64,000 nt of DNA. It comes from Gimesia sp. (GTDB taxonomy: Bacteria > Planctomycetota > Planctomycetia > Planctomycetales > Planctomycetaceae). The notes under the pieces are model-generated. The model saw only the letters and a program-made list of their open reading frames with translations, ran no database searches and had not been told where the DNA came from. The position numbers and the translations under genes are program-made. The stretch spans positions 1 to 64,000 of the forward strand of contig PAJV01000052.1 of the NCBI GenBank assembly GCA_002706765.1. The letters run 5' to 3'. Numbering within the stretch: position 1 is the first letter of the stretch; each line of letters opens with the position of its first letter. Of the stretch, positions 8,677 to 18,700 are shown piece after piece.

Positions 8677-9875
8677 CTATGGGTAACCTGGTGCCGATTG
8701 GCGATCTGCTGCTAACCGATTTCGACGGAGCTTGGGGCGACGACCCAACCGACGAATCGGGCACACCAGTGATCCGCAGCACCGATATGAGACGTGGTAG
8801 GCTCACGCTTCAGAGCGCGGAGCGTAGGGCGATATCGCCCAGTGTTTTGGAAAAGAAGCGTTTGCGTGGTGGAGATATCTTAGTCACGAAGTCTAGTGGA
8901 AGCGCGCATCTTGTCGGAGCGAGTGTGCTTTTTACAGGATCAGGTGTCGAAGATTATGTCTGCTCAAATTTCACCCGGTGCCTCCGCCCCAATCCAGAAA
9001 GCGTTGTACCTGAATACTTGTACTTCGGGCTCCAGTCTCCTCAGTTTAAAGAGCAAGTATTCGGTGCCCAGAGAACAACGTCAGGACTTCGGAATCTGAA
9101 AATTACGGAGTTCAAGTCAGGAGAACTACCTGTACCCGAGCTCGACGAGCAGCGGCGGATAGTTCACCGGATCTATGAATGTCTCAGCTGTGTCGATGAA
9201 ATTGAAAAGCTGCGAGATGAGCAGTTAGACGAAGCCGCAAAACTACCCGATGCTCTGATTGATGCACTCATTGATGAGGCATGGGAAAAGTTTCCAATTG
9301 GCGAATTGGCATCAGAAGTGCGAAATGGATGGTCAGGGAAGGAGAAGCAAGATACCGAGCCTGTGCGGGTGTTGAAGTTATCTTGCGTCCACAATCGTCA
9401 CATCGACGTAAGCAAGTCAAAAACGGTGTGTTTACCGTTAGCCACTGCCGCTGACTTCCTCATCAAGCGCAATGATGTGTTCGTTGTTCGCGGTAACGGT
9501 TCTGCTCATCTCGTTGGACGATCGGCAATTTCTGACCAAGACGAAGAAGCTGTGATCTTCAATGATCTTCTGATTCGTCTTCGTTTTCACGAGAACGTGC
9601 TGCCAGCATTTGTGAATGTTGTTTTCCATTCAAGATCGGTACGTGAACAAATTCTTGCAACGGCGAAAACCGCAGCCGGTATTTGGAAGATCAATCAAAA
9701 GCATTTGTCTGCCTTGCAGATTCCAGTTCCTTCACTCCCAGTTCAAGAATCACTTATCGAGACTGCTTCTTACGTACTTCGTGCGGCCAGGACGCTAGCG
9801 GATGAAATTCATCAGTCTGAGAGCCAAAGTCTTCGTAGTTCAATCCTTCACAAAGCCTTCTCAGGAGAGCTGTAA
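8673..9875 (+). CDS. hsdS: Type I specificity subunit HsdS with two target-recognition domains
   Basis: Chooses the DNA target for both methylation and restriction. The 400 residues contain two TRD plus helix modules: TRD1 about 1-155, central conserved helix about 156-200, TRD2 about 205-355, distal helix to the end. Each TRD contains the same GSAHLVG string (76-82 and 276-282), exactly 200 residues apart, which points to duplication of one half. The ends have the usual leucine- and glutamate-rich spacers (LDEQRRIVHRI near 157). The start ATG lies within the hsdM stop. A second possible ATG is at 8679. Confidence 0.93.
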   Translation: MTMGNLVPIGDLLLTDFDGAWGDDPTDESGTPVIRSTDMRRGRLTLQSAERRAISPSVLEKKRLRGGDILVTKSSGSAHLVGASVLFTGSGVEDYVCSNFTRCLRPNPESVVPEYLYFGLQSPQFKEQVFGAQRTTSGLRNLKITEFKSGELPVPELDEQRRIVHRIYECLSCVDEIEKLRDEQLDEAAKLPDALIDALIDEAWEKFPIGELASEVRNGWSGKEKQDTEPVRVLKLSCVHNRHIDVSKSKTVCLPLATAADFLIKRNDVFVVRGNGSAHLVGRSAISDQDEEAVIFNDLLIRLRFHENVLPAFVNVVFHSRSVREQILATAKTAAGIWKINQKHLSALQIPVPSLPVQESLIETASYVLRAARTLADEIHQSESQSLRSSILHKAFSGEL

Positions 9876-9880
9876 TCAAC

Positions 9881-12800
9881 GTGGCTGATGTGTCGTCCCA
9901 CAATGCGATCTGGCAGATGCTCGACCGAGTACGTGCCAACTCCTCGATCTCGAACAGCGAGTTCGGCGTGGCACTCGCTGCGCTGATCTTCCTCCGTTGG
10001 GCCGACTTCGAGGAAGCCGAACGGGAAGCCATCGCCGCATTCGATGACGTCGACTACGAACCGGTGCTACCAACCAAGTTCCACTGGCGTTCCTGGTGCA
10101 ACATCCACGATCCCTGTGAGCTGGAACACATCTTCCGGGAACTCCCTTCGGCACTCGATCGTTTAGCAAATTCCCGCCACGACGCAATGGCCACCCAACT
10201 CCACCGCGTCGCCCTCGCCGTCGAAAAGCTGACTCGATTTCCCGCCGGCACTCTCGCTCACCTCATCCACTGGCTCGCCGACCAACCCTTCGAGACACCC
10301 AAAGACCGGCGAGCTCTCCGCGATGTTTTGGACTTTGTATTACAGAACACCTACGACAAGTTCGCAGGGCAGTTCTTTACTCCCATTCAGATCGCCGCCT
10401 TGATGGTGGAACTCGCCAAACCCAAATCTGGCGAATCAGTTTACGATCCGTGCTTTGGCTCCGCCGGGCTGCTGACCGCAGCTCTGGAGATCGTAGAACA
10501 TCGTGATCACGTTCGACTGGGCGATGCGACGTACACTTCCGGCAAACAGCCCTTGCATCTTGCTGGCGTCGAAATCAACCCCGATGCGTACGTCATCGGC
10601 ATGACACGGCTCGTGCTTTCCGGTGTCAATGACCCGCAAATCGAACTGGGCAATAGCCTGGAGCGTGTACCGTCGAATAATCCCAGCTCCGAAGGCTTCG
10701 ACATCGTCCTGGCGAACCCTCCCTGGGGCGTGAAGGTTGAGCTTTACGGGTTGGATCACTACCCAATTCCAATCAAGGACTCATCCTCGCTGTTTCTGCA
10801 ACATGCAATCTCGCAACTTCGACCTGGCGGCCGGGGCGTGGTTGTCGTTCCGCCAAGCCTGTTGTTTCGGTCCGGTCGCGAACAACAACTTCGCGAATGG
10901 CTGCTCCACGAGAACACCGTTGAGGCAGTGATTTCGATTCCGCGAGGCGCATTCTCGCCCCATACCTCGATCGAAACCTGCCTGCTGCTGTTTCGTCGTG
11001 GAGGCACGACAAAATCGGTGCGGATGGTCAACGCCGTGTCGATCTTTGAGAAAGCCGCCAAAACCCAGATCGCGGCGGCTCCGTTTGTTATGGCTACACA
11101 ACTGGGCCATCACGTTCGTTCACCCGAGCCGGGCCGTGAATGGTGGGATGTTGACGTCGAGGACTTGACAGAACTCGACTACGACCTCACTCCCAAACGG
11201 CGAGACCGAAGTGGCCTCGAACTCATTCTGGATTCGCTCCCGAAGGAAGCGGAAATACGGCTGTTGAAAGATTGCTGCACGGTCACGACCGGTCGCAGCA
11301 TCCGGTCGAGCGACCTGACGCAGTCTCCGCCCAAGTCAAACTACGAACCATCAAGCCAGACCCTGTTCCCGGATGTGGAACGATCAGAGATCAATCCGCA
11401 ACGTCCATTTGAGTTTGCAGATACCCCGATTCCCTACATTCGCATCAGAGATGTTGAAAAGGGACATGCAACGCGCGGTTCCTCGTGGTTGATGCCGACT
11501 GTCGCTTCGACCATCGAACCGAAATGGAAACTCCGAGCAGGCGACATCCTACTTTCCAAGTCTGGAACGATTGGTAAAGCTGGGATCGTTCGCAACGGCG
11601 CGGTGGGGGCGATTGCGGCCAACGGGTTCTTCGTCATTCGAGTGAAAGAAGGGACGATTGATCCGCACTACCTGCTGGCCTATCTGCAAAGCACCGAGGC
11701 CAATGCCTGGCTGGAAGACCGCGCACGCGGAGCGGCGGCGAAACATCTTTCAGTCGCGTCAATTAAAGAACTTCCGATAGCGTTGCCGCCACTTCAGGTT
11801 CAGCAGCGAACCGCTGAGCAGCGCCGGAAATTTGATGTCGACGCGCTGACCTATCTGTCTGAGTTGCTCACCGAAGATGACTCGGATTCCATAGCGTCTG
11901 AGCTGAACGACTGGGTGTCGCGGAATCTCAAACGCGTCGAAAGCTACGAAGGTGATCCGGCCAGCCAGAATGTATTGGAACTGCTCGAAGAAGTCGCTGA
12001 CTCACGATGTCCGATCAACACCTGCAAGGAGTGCAAGCATCCATATTATCTGGACTATGCAACGAACTATCTCGAACCACCCACGGACTACTCAGAAGGC
12101 ATTGCAACCCACTGCCTCGAATGCTGGTTGGGACTCGAAGCCAGAGGAGATCATGTTGACTGTTTTGGGGACGAGACACCGATCGGACCGTGGGCAGTTG
12201 AGTTCAGAGGAGTGACGAAGCCTCTTGCTGGTGTGTCGAGCATTCCTGATCCGACTGCCCTTGTCAGCGTGCTTCAGCGAGTCGCGTCAAACGTGCGCGA
12301 CACTGCGACGCTTATTGATGGAAACCTGCCGAATCAGGAACGAGCGAGACTCCTGACTGGTCGAGTCGTCACCCTCATTAACCGATATACCCAGGCGCTG
12401 CTCGAAGACGCCAAGCTGGCGGTCGATGTCGTTGCCTCGACCGAGGATCACTTTGGTGCAATCGACATTCGTCTCGAAATCGAAAACCGAGGCCGAGTAC
12501 CCGTTCGCGACGTCAGGTTCTCCATGTACCCGCCTATGGACGAGGTCGAACCAGGCACGATCCCATTCATGCAGCCTGGGCAACGCTATGAAGTTCACTT
12601 TGAGGGACAAAACCAGCGTCTTTCTGACGAGATCAGGATCGCTGAAATGTGGACCGATCCAGCCTGGTCACTCAACTGGACAGCCCGCGATCTTGCTGGG
12701 GATTCCGTTGAAGGCTCGCGCGACCTGAGTATCGACATTCGTCACGACTGCAACGAGTCGGAATCAGGGGCGGAAGTGCTCGGAGAATTAGACAGTAGCC

Positions 12801-14101
12801 CCTACGTCTGCGGCGATCCGGTAACTCGCGAACGACAGGACGTGTTCTTTGGTAGGGATGACTTGCTCAGTCAAATCAAACGACAAGTGTCACAAACCGG
12901 CAACGTCGTTTTGCTGGAAGGGAATCGCCGAGCTGGAAAATCGTCGGTGCTTTGGCACCTTGAAGGTGCAAATGCAGTACCCGGATGGCTGGGAGTTTAT
13001 TGCAGCTTGCAAGGCACAGAGGGCGACAGTTCGGGGGGCATACCCACCGCCGAAGTGTTTCGAGGTATTGCGTATGAGATCGTGCAAAGCGTTCGCAAGC
13101 TGAACGGCTCCGCCATGTTACCTGATGGCTCTATACTTGACGGTGAACGGCGGTTGGGGATTGCGAGATCATTGCATCAGGGGATCAGCGAGGAAAGCCC
13201 GTTTCAGGATTTCCGTGAATACCTTGAACTGGTCCTTGAGACGCTTGCGCAACAACAGCTTGGCCTGCTGTTGATGTTAGATGAGTTCGATAAATTGCAG
13301 GAGGGTATCGACAAAGGTGTCACGTCTCCGCAGGTACCCGAAAACATCCGCTTCCTCGTACAGTCCTATCCAAAGTTCTCTGCAATGCTGACGGGGTCAC
13401 GCCGCCTGAAGCGAATGCGGCAGGAATACTGGTCCGCCTTGTTCGGTTTGGGTACTCGGCTCGGCGTATCAGCATTGCCGCTGGAAGCAGCAGTTCGTTT
13501 GATCACTGAGCCAGTTGCCGGTCGATTGTCGTACTCCAAGTCGGCTGTCAACAGAGCACAAGCGCTGACGGCCGGACAGCCTTACTTGTTGCAATGTCTG
13601 TGCAACCGTGTATTCGACATTGCAGCGAGAACAGGAGTCCGCTTGATCACCGTGGACCACGTCAACGACGCGGCCGACGCGTTGGTTGAGGATAATGAAC
13701 ACTTTGCCAGCCTCTGGGATTATACCGAGTTTGATCGAAGGCGATTCCTGCTTTACCTGCTGCACCGCGAGGAGAGCGGCACAGACCCCATGCGTCTCGG
13801 TGTGATCGAAGCAAAGCTGGAAGAAGCAGGGGTGGAACTTCGCGAGGAAATCGTGATCGCAGACCTTGAATATCTGCGAGAGCTAGAGCTGGTCGATCTG
13901 CATGGTGAGTCAACGGTCGCGTATTACACCCTGACGATTCCCATGATGGGGCAGTGGCTGGACTCGCAACAGGATTTTGAAATTCTCCGTAGCCGTGCCC
14001 GTGCCGAAGCGGAAGACATCAGCGGAAAACTCAGCGAGTCGACACTGCTTCAAGATGAAATCGAAGACCTCGAAGACTCAATGGATATAGACGATGAGTG
14101 A
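9881..14101 (+). CDS. Fusion of HsdM-type methylase, half HsdS, cysteine cluster and STAND-type ATPase
   Basis: A 1406-residue protein beginning at GTG 9881, with AGGAGAG about eleven bases upstream. Domains in order: helical HsdM-like N-terminus (1-150); N6-adenine methylase with DPCFGSAG (189-196) and NPPWG (279-283); one HsdS-like target-recognition domain (about 455-645, containing GDILLSKSGTIG, 554-565); a likely zinc site with C710, C715, C718, C745 and C748; an uncharacterised region with beta-strand character (about 760-960); and a P-loop ATPase opening with FFGRDD (989-994), Walker A GNRRAGKS (1014-1021), Walker B LLLMLDEFD (1129-1137) and a winged-helix-like end. STAND-type ATPases act as switches that respond to invaders. 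Joining one to a sequence-specific methylase could let it sense methylation state or foreign DNA. The C-terminal identity as STAND rather than another AAA ATPase is by motif. Confidence 0.8.
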   Translation: MADVSSHNAIWQMLDRVRANSSISNSEFGVALAALIFLRWADFEEAEREAIAAFDDVDYEPVLPTKFHWRSWCNIHDPCELEHIFRELPSALDRLANSRHDAMATQLHRVALAVEKLTRFPAGTLAHLIHWLADQPFETPKDRRALRDVLDFVLQNTYDKFAGQFFTPIQIAALMVELAKPKSGESVYDPCFGSAGLLTAALEIVEHRDHVRLGDATYTSGKQPLHLAGVEINPDAYVIGMTRLVLSGVNDPQIELGNSLERVPSNNPSSEGFDIVLANPPWGVKVELYGLDHYPIPIKDSSSLFLQHAISQLRPGGRGVVVVPPSLLFRSGREQQLREWLLHENTVEAVISIPRGAFSPHTSIETCLLLFRRGGTTKSVRMVNAVSIFEKAAKTQIAAAPFVMATQLGHHVRSPEPGREWWDVDVEDLTELDYDLTPKRRDRSGLELILDSLPKEAEIRLLKDCCTVTTGRSIRSSDLTQSPPKSNYEPSSQTLFPDVERSEINPQRPFEFADTPIPYIRIRDVEKGHATRGSSWLMPTVASTIEPKWKLRAGDILLSKSGTIGKAGIVRNGAVGAIAANGFFVIRVKEGTIDPHYLLAYLQSTEANAWLEDRARGAAAKHLSVASIKELPIALPPLQVQQRTAEQRRKFDVDALTYLSELLTEDDSDSIASELNDWVSRNLKRVESYEGDPASQNVLELLEEVADSRCPINTCKECKHPYYLDYATNYLEPPTDYSEGIATHCLECWLGLEARGDHVDCFGDETPIGPWAVEFRGVTKPLAGVSSIPDPTALVSVLQRVASNVRDTATLIDGNLPNQERARLLTGRVVTLINRYTQALLEDAKLAVDVVASTEDHFGAIDIRLEIENRGRVPVRDVRFSMYPPMDEVEPGTIPFMQPGQRYEVHFEGQNQRLSDEIRIAEMWTDPAWSLNWTARDLAGDSVEGSRDLSIDIRHDCNESESGAEVLGELDSSPYVCGDPVTRERQDVFFGRDDLLSQIKRQVSQTGNVVLLEGNRRAGKSSVLWHLEGANAVPGWLGVYCSLQGTEGDSSGGIPTAEVFRGIAYEIVQSVRKLNGSAMLPDGSILDGERRLGIARSLHQGISEESPFQDFREYLELVLETLAQQQLGLLLMLDEFDKLQEGIDKGVTSPQVPENIRFLVQSYPKFSAMLTGSRRLKRMRQEYWSALFGLGTRLGVSALPLEAAVRLITEPVAGRLSYSKSAVNRAQALTAGQPYLLQCLCNRVFDIAARTGVRLITVDHVNDAADALVEDNEHFASLWDYTEFDRRRFLLYLLHREESGTDPMRLGVIEAKLEEAGVELREEIVIADLEYLRELELVDLHGESTVAYYTLTIPMMGQWLDSQQDFEILRSRARAEAEDISGKLSESTLLQDEIEDLEDSMDIDDE

Positions 14102-15710
14102 CACACACTTTCCCATACTGAGCACAGACGAAATTCCAATGATCGGGCGGCAGGCTCTGCTGGACGGGATTTGGGGAAAGCTGACGAAAGCATCCCCCGA
14201 CAATCTGTCGATCGTTGGGCCAAGGCACATCGGCAAAACAGTCCTCCTGAATGCCTTAGTTGATCGGGCGAAGAAGGATGACTCACCGTATTCGCTAGTG
14301 ATCTATTGGCAACTCGGGTACGCACCGCCGCAATCTGACGATGAGTTCATTGAGCAACTCTGCGACCTGCTGTATTCCGCTATGGGCTCAGATACGAGCA
14401 CTTACGCGGAGGCGAGGAGTGAAATTGAAAAGGCACGTGCGAGTGATGAAGGCGTCTCTCTGATGCTTCTCCGCGAAATTATGGAGGATATTCAAAACTA
14501 TCTTGAACAGTCCGTACTCATAATTTGGGACGGCTTTGACAAGCCGCTGAGTCAGGGCCGATTGACGGGAACCTTGTTCGGAAACCTTCGCGATCTAATT
14601 CACAATAAACGCCATCGACTTGTAACCGCAACTAGGCAATCGCAAACCGAACTCGCAAGGAGTATTGATGTAGAAGATAGCCCTTTCTGGGAAATGTTTG
14701 GAACTAACTTCGTTCGCATTGGCCCGTTCGACAATTGTGACCTTGACGCCGCAGTTGACGCAGCCTCAATCAGCATCAGTCAAGGTGGAAGAACCGAGTT
14801 GAGCAACTGGACAGGAGGGAACCCGGTTCTGCTGTTCTCAGTTCTGAACTCACTGGTGAGCTCTCAACAAAATGAGTACGACCACAAAAAGGTCAACGAG
14901 GTCGCCAGCAACATGGCGTCAGCACTATCTGACTTCTTGGACAGACTATGGGATGACTTTGGCTCAGCTACCAAGAATGCATTTCATCTGATCGTCGAGA
15001 ACGGTGGGGGCGTTGACAATGATCGGATTGGCAAAGAAGAAGCACGCAATCTGCTTGCCCGAGGCTTTGCAGTTCGTGACGATGGAAAGATCAGATCGTC
15101 CTGTCGTATGTTGGAGCAACATGTTCGTGGCTCAAAACCGGACAGAAGTACATTGGAGCGCATGTTCGGAACCTGGCACGCTTATCGTACTGAGATACGG
15201 TCAATTCTTGAACTGAGAATCAAACAAATCCGTCAAGTAAATGCTCGGTTACATAGGCTCGTCAAACGCTGTCTCGATGACATCCCGGATTACCCAGACG
15301 ACTGCCTCAATAATCTCACCAGCATTGAGGAAGTCGCTTTGGACGCTGTTTGGCAGCACGAACTTGATGGTGGGAACGCTGTTCCTCAGGACGTCATCTC
15401 GTACTGGACGCAACATCCACGCGACGGCGACAACATCATAGAAGGAATGATGAACGCCAACGACTGGAATCTCCCACGAGACCGCTTCAAGCAGCTCGCG
15501 ATCCTTCAGCGACTGACGGGCAGCAAGATGCACTTCGATCCCAAGTCGAAATCTGTCTCCAAGGACACCTACGTGTTACTGAACGCGATCCACCAATTTC
15601 GGAATCGCAGCGAACACGCCGAAGGCCAGTCAATCCACGAAGGAGTAGCCGTGTCAGCCCTGCTGCTCTGTATCGAATTACTGAGCTGCTTAGAAAGGGA
15701 GCTGGGGTAG
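14094..15710 (+). CDS. STAND/AAA-type ATPase with C-terminal HEPN-like motif
   Basis: 538 residues; the start overlaps the previous gene by eight bases. The N-terminus resembles the ATPase module of its upstream neighbour: MIGRQ (16-20), Walker A GPRHIGKT (42-49) and a Walker B-like IIWDGFD (143-149). Part of the central helical region may be a winged helix. The last 60 residues are helical and contain F-R503-N-R-S-E-H508, an R-x4-H motif of the kind that forms the RNase site in HEPN toxins. HEPN domains are frequent effectors in defence systems and cut RNA when activated. No exact family recognised. The HEPN call rests on one motif and helical context, so it is tentative; the ATPase call is firmer. 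Confidence 0.7.
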   Translation: MSDTHFPILSTDEIPMIGRQALLDGIWGKLTKASPDNLSIVGPRHIGKTVLLNALVDRAKKDDSPYSLVIYWQLGYAPPQSDDEFIEQLCDLLYSAMGSDTSTYAEARSEIEKARASDEGVSLMLLREIMEDIQNYLEQSVLIIWDGFDKPLSQGRLTGTLFGNLRDLIHNKRHRLVTATRQSQTELARSIDVEDSPFWEMFGTNFVRIGPFDNCDLDAAVDAASISISQGGRTELSNWTGGNPVLLFSVLNSLVSSQQNEYDHKKVNEVASNMASALSDFLDRLWDDFGSATKNAFHLIVENGGGVDNDRIGKEEARNLLARGFAVRDDGKIRSSCRMLEQHVRGSKPDRSTLERMFGTWHAYRTEIRSILELRIKQIRQVNARLHRLVKRCLDDIPDYPDDCLNNLTSIEEVALDAVWQHELDGGNAVPQDVISYWTQHPRDGDNIIEGMMNANDWNLPRDRFKQLAILQRLTGSKMHFDPKSKSVSKDTYVLLNAIHQFRNRSEHAEGQSIHEGVAVSALLLCIELLSCLERELG

Positions 15711-15713
15711 TCC

Positions 15714-18700
15714 ATGAAAGATTTGTCGTTGCCACTGGATGCGTTTGTCCGCGCAGTAGGAGTTGATCACGAAGTACCGCACGCCATGCTGCTCGGTGCC
15801 GGGGCGTCTGTCAGTTCGGCCATCCCTTCGGCGTGGCAGTGTATCTGGGAGTGGAAACGTAAAATCTTCCTGACCAACAATCCCGGCCTGGAAAAGCAGT
15901 TTTCAGAGCTAACGCTGCTTTCGGCGCAGCGTGGCATTCAGGATTGGCTCGACAAGCAAGGTGGGTACCCTGCTTTGGACTCGCATGAGGAGTATTGCTT
16001 CTATATCGAAAAATGCTTTCCGGTTGGCCAGCATCGTCGGCAGTTCTTTGCCGACATGATTCGCAACGCGAAGCCTCATCACGGATACAAACTGCTAAGT
16101 CTCTTGGCTGAAGCAGGGATCGTTACATCTTGTTGGACGATGAACTTTGACGGTTTGGTCGCCAAGGCAGGGGGTGACTACGACATTACGCCCATCGAGG
16201 TTGGGATGGATTGCCAACATCGTGCGTTTCGCCAGCCACGCCGAGGCGAATTGTTATGCGTCTCTTTACATGGAGATTACCGATACGACGAGCTCAAGAA
16301 CACGGATGGTGAGCTGCAAAAGCAGGAAGCGGAACTTCGTGACGCGCTCATCAAAGAGTCACGCGACGCGACATTGATCGTCATTGGGTACAGCGGGCGC
16401 GATGCTTCATTGATGAAGGCGCTCAACGACGCCTACTCACAACCTGGAAGCGGAGCCTTGTATTGGTGCGGATACGGCGACCACATCGCGACACCGGTAA
16501 AGCATCTCTTAGGGGCTGCCCGTGCCGCGAACCGGACGGCGTATTTTGTCCCAACGCACGGATTTGACGACATCCTCTCACGGCTCGCTTTGCACTGCCT
16601 GAAGGATGATCGGCAGGACAAAGCTAGAGCATTATTGGCCGCGACCAAACAAGGAAGCGATATCTGCGATTCATTTTATGTCGACGAACTTCCTTGCGCG
16701 GCGCTGATCAAAAGCAACGCATTCGAGATCGAATGCCCCTCTGAATTACTTGAGTTCAGTTTGAACGACTGGCCCGAAAAACCTTGGTCTTGGCTGGACG
16801 ATCTGTGCAAGGGACGAAACTTTGTCGCCGTACCCTTCAAAGGAAAGTTGCTGGCAATCGGATTGATAGATGACATCAAAGAAGCATTTGGCAATCGTAT
16901 TGAGAACTCTATAGAACGTACACCTGTAACTGACGCTGACCTCACGATCGAAAACGGCACTGTCAATTCGCTGATGCTTCGAGCGCTGCTGCGTGTTTTT
17001 AGCCAAACCACCGGGATTGAGGCTGACAATCGCAAGTTGCTTTGGCAGTCGGAGCCAGATCGGGTCAAGCCATTCGACGGAACTCAGTGTCACATCCATA
17101 GAGCAGCGGTTGTGTCACTGCGTTTCTTTGGTGATCGGAATCAACTGGTTCTCAAGCCGACCGTTATTGTGAAGAACAAAGATGGAAGTGACTTGCCAAA
17201 AGATGTTTCAAGCACGCTGAAGATGGAAGTGCTGGGATATGAACACAATAGCAAGTTCAACAAGGCACTCGATCTTTGGCGCAAATTACTGTTTCCACAA
17301 AAAGGAACGAACGAATTTGAATTCCCGGCGAACTGTGGCTCCACGTTCCGATTCAAAGTTCGCTCTGCACCTTGTTTCGCCTCGATAGGTACGCGACAGA
17401 ACGAGCGGCCGATACAGATCGGTGACGGAATGCGTCCGCACATCAAACAGGTGGGCGTCAATGTTCCTGAGCCACTCTTGCAGTTCTCCAACAAGCAGGC
17501 GACGGGGTTTGTAACAGACCCTCATCCGCTACGGGGATTGGCAAACAATCAGCCATTCGACTTTGGGCTGACGTCTCGTGGACTCATGCCAGCCGTCCGA
17601 ATCGGCGTCGTTTGCCCTACGAAGGAGTCTGCTCAGCTGGCCAGATACTTGCAGCAGGCTAATGTCCGGCAGCAACCGAACAATTCAGAAGCCGACTATC
17701 TTATCGATTATCCCGGATTTCAAAGTGCGTTCGGGTTACCCGTCGAATTGCCGCAGCACGGAGATGCCGGGTGGTCAGTCTGTCCCGAGCCTATGGATAC
17801 TGGAAATGAGTTAAAAACCTGTCTGCAAGCCGCGCAGCAAATAACGCGGTCGGTTGATTCACTCGTCGCGGCAAATAAGCCCAATGTCGTCTTGGTTTTC
17901 ATACCTGAGCGTTGGTCGCGTTTCCGAGTCTACCGGGACGAGAACGAAGGATTCGACCTGCACGACTTTGTAAAGGCGTATTGCATTCAGAAAGGTATCG
18001 CAACTCAATTCCTTGAAGAACACACGCTAGCTAGTCAGCAGCAATGCAGGGTTTGGTGGTGGCTGGCTCTCGCGTTTTATGCCAAGGCGATGCGTACACC
18101 ATGGGCGCTGGCATCCTTAGACCCGAATGCTGCGTTTGTCGGTCTCGGCTTTACTGTGGATCGGTACGCATCGCGTGGTCACCAGACTGTGCTTGGGTGC
18201 AGCCATCTCTACAACTCACAAGGACAGGGATTACAGTTTAGGCTGAGCAAAATTGAAAACCCGATAATGCGGAATCGAAATCCGCACATGTCGTACGATG
18301 ATGCTCGTCAAGTTGCAGAGTCAATTCGGCAGCTGTTTTTTGAGTCACAGTCCCGCTTGCCGCCGCGGGTTGTCCTCCACAAACAGACTCCGTTTCTGCG
18401 TGATGAAAAGCAAGGGTTACTCGATGGACTATCGGGGGTCGACAGCATTGATTTACTTGAAGTGCAGGTTGATTCTGCGCTCCGTTATGTCTCATCAGTT
18501 CAGACAACGAAAACCATCAACGGAAAACGTGTTGTGGGATTCGACGAAGACAATTTCCCGGTACGCCGTGGCACCGTCGTCAAGATTGGAAGTCGCCGAG
18601 CTCTGGTGTGGTGCCATGGTGTGACAGACTCAGTCAAAAGCGGCTGGAAGTATTTTCAAGGTAAACGGCACATCCCGTCACCGCTGATCGTGAAACGACA

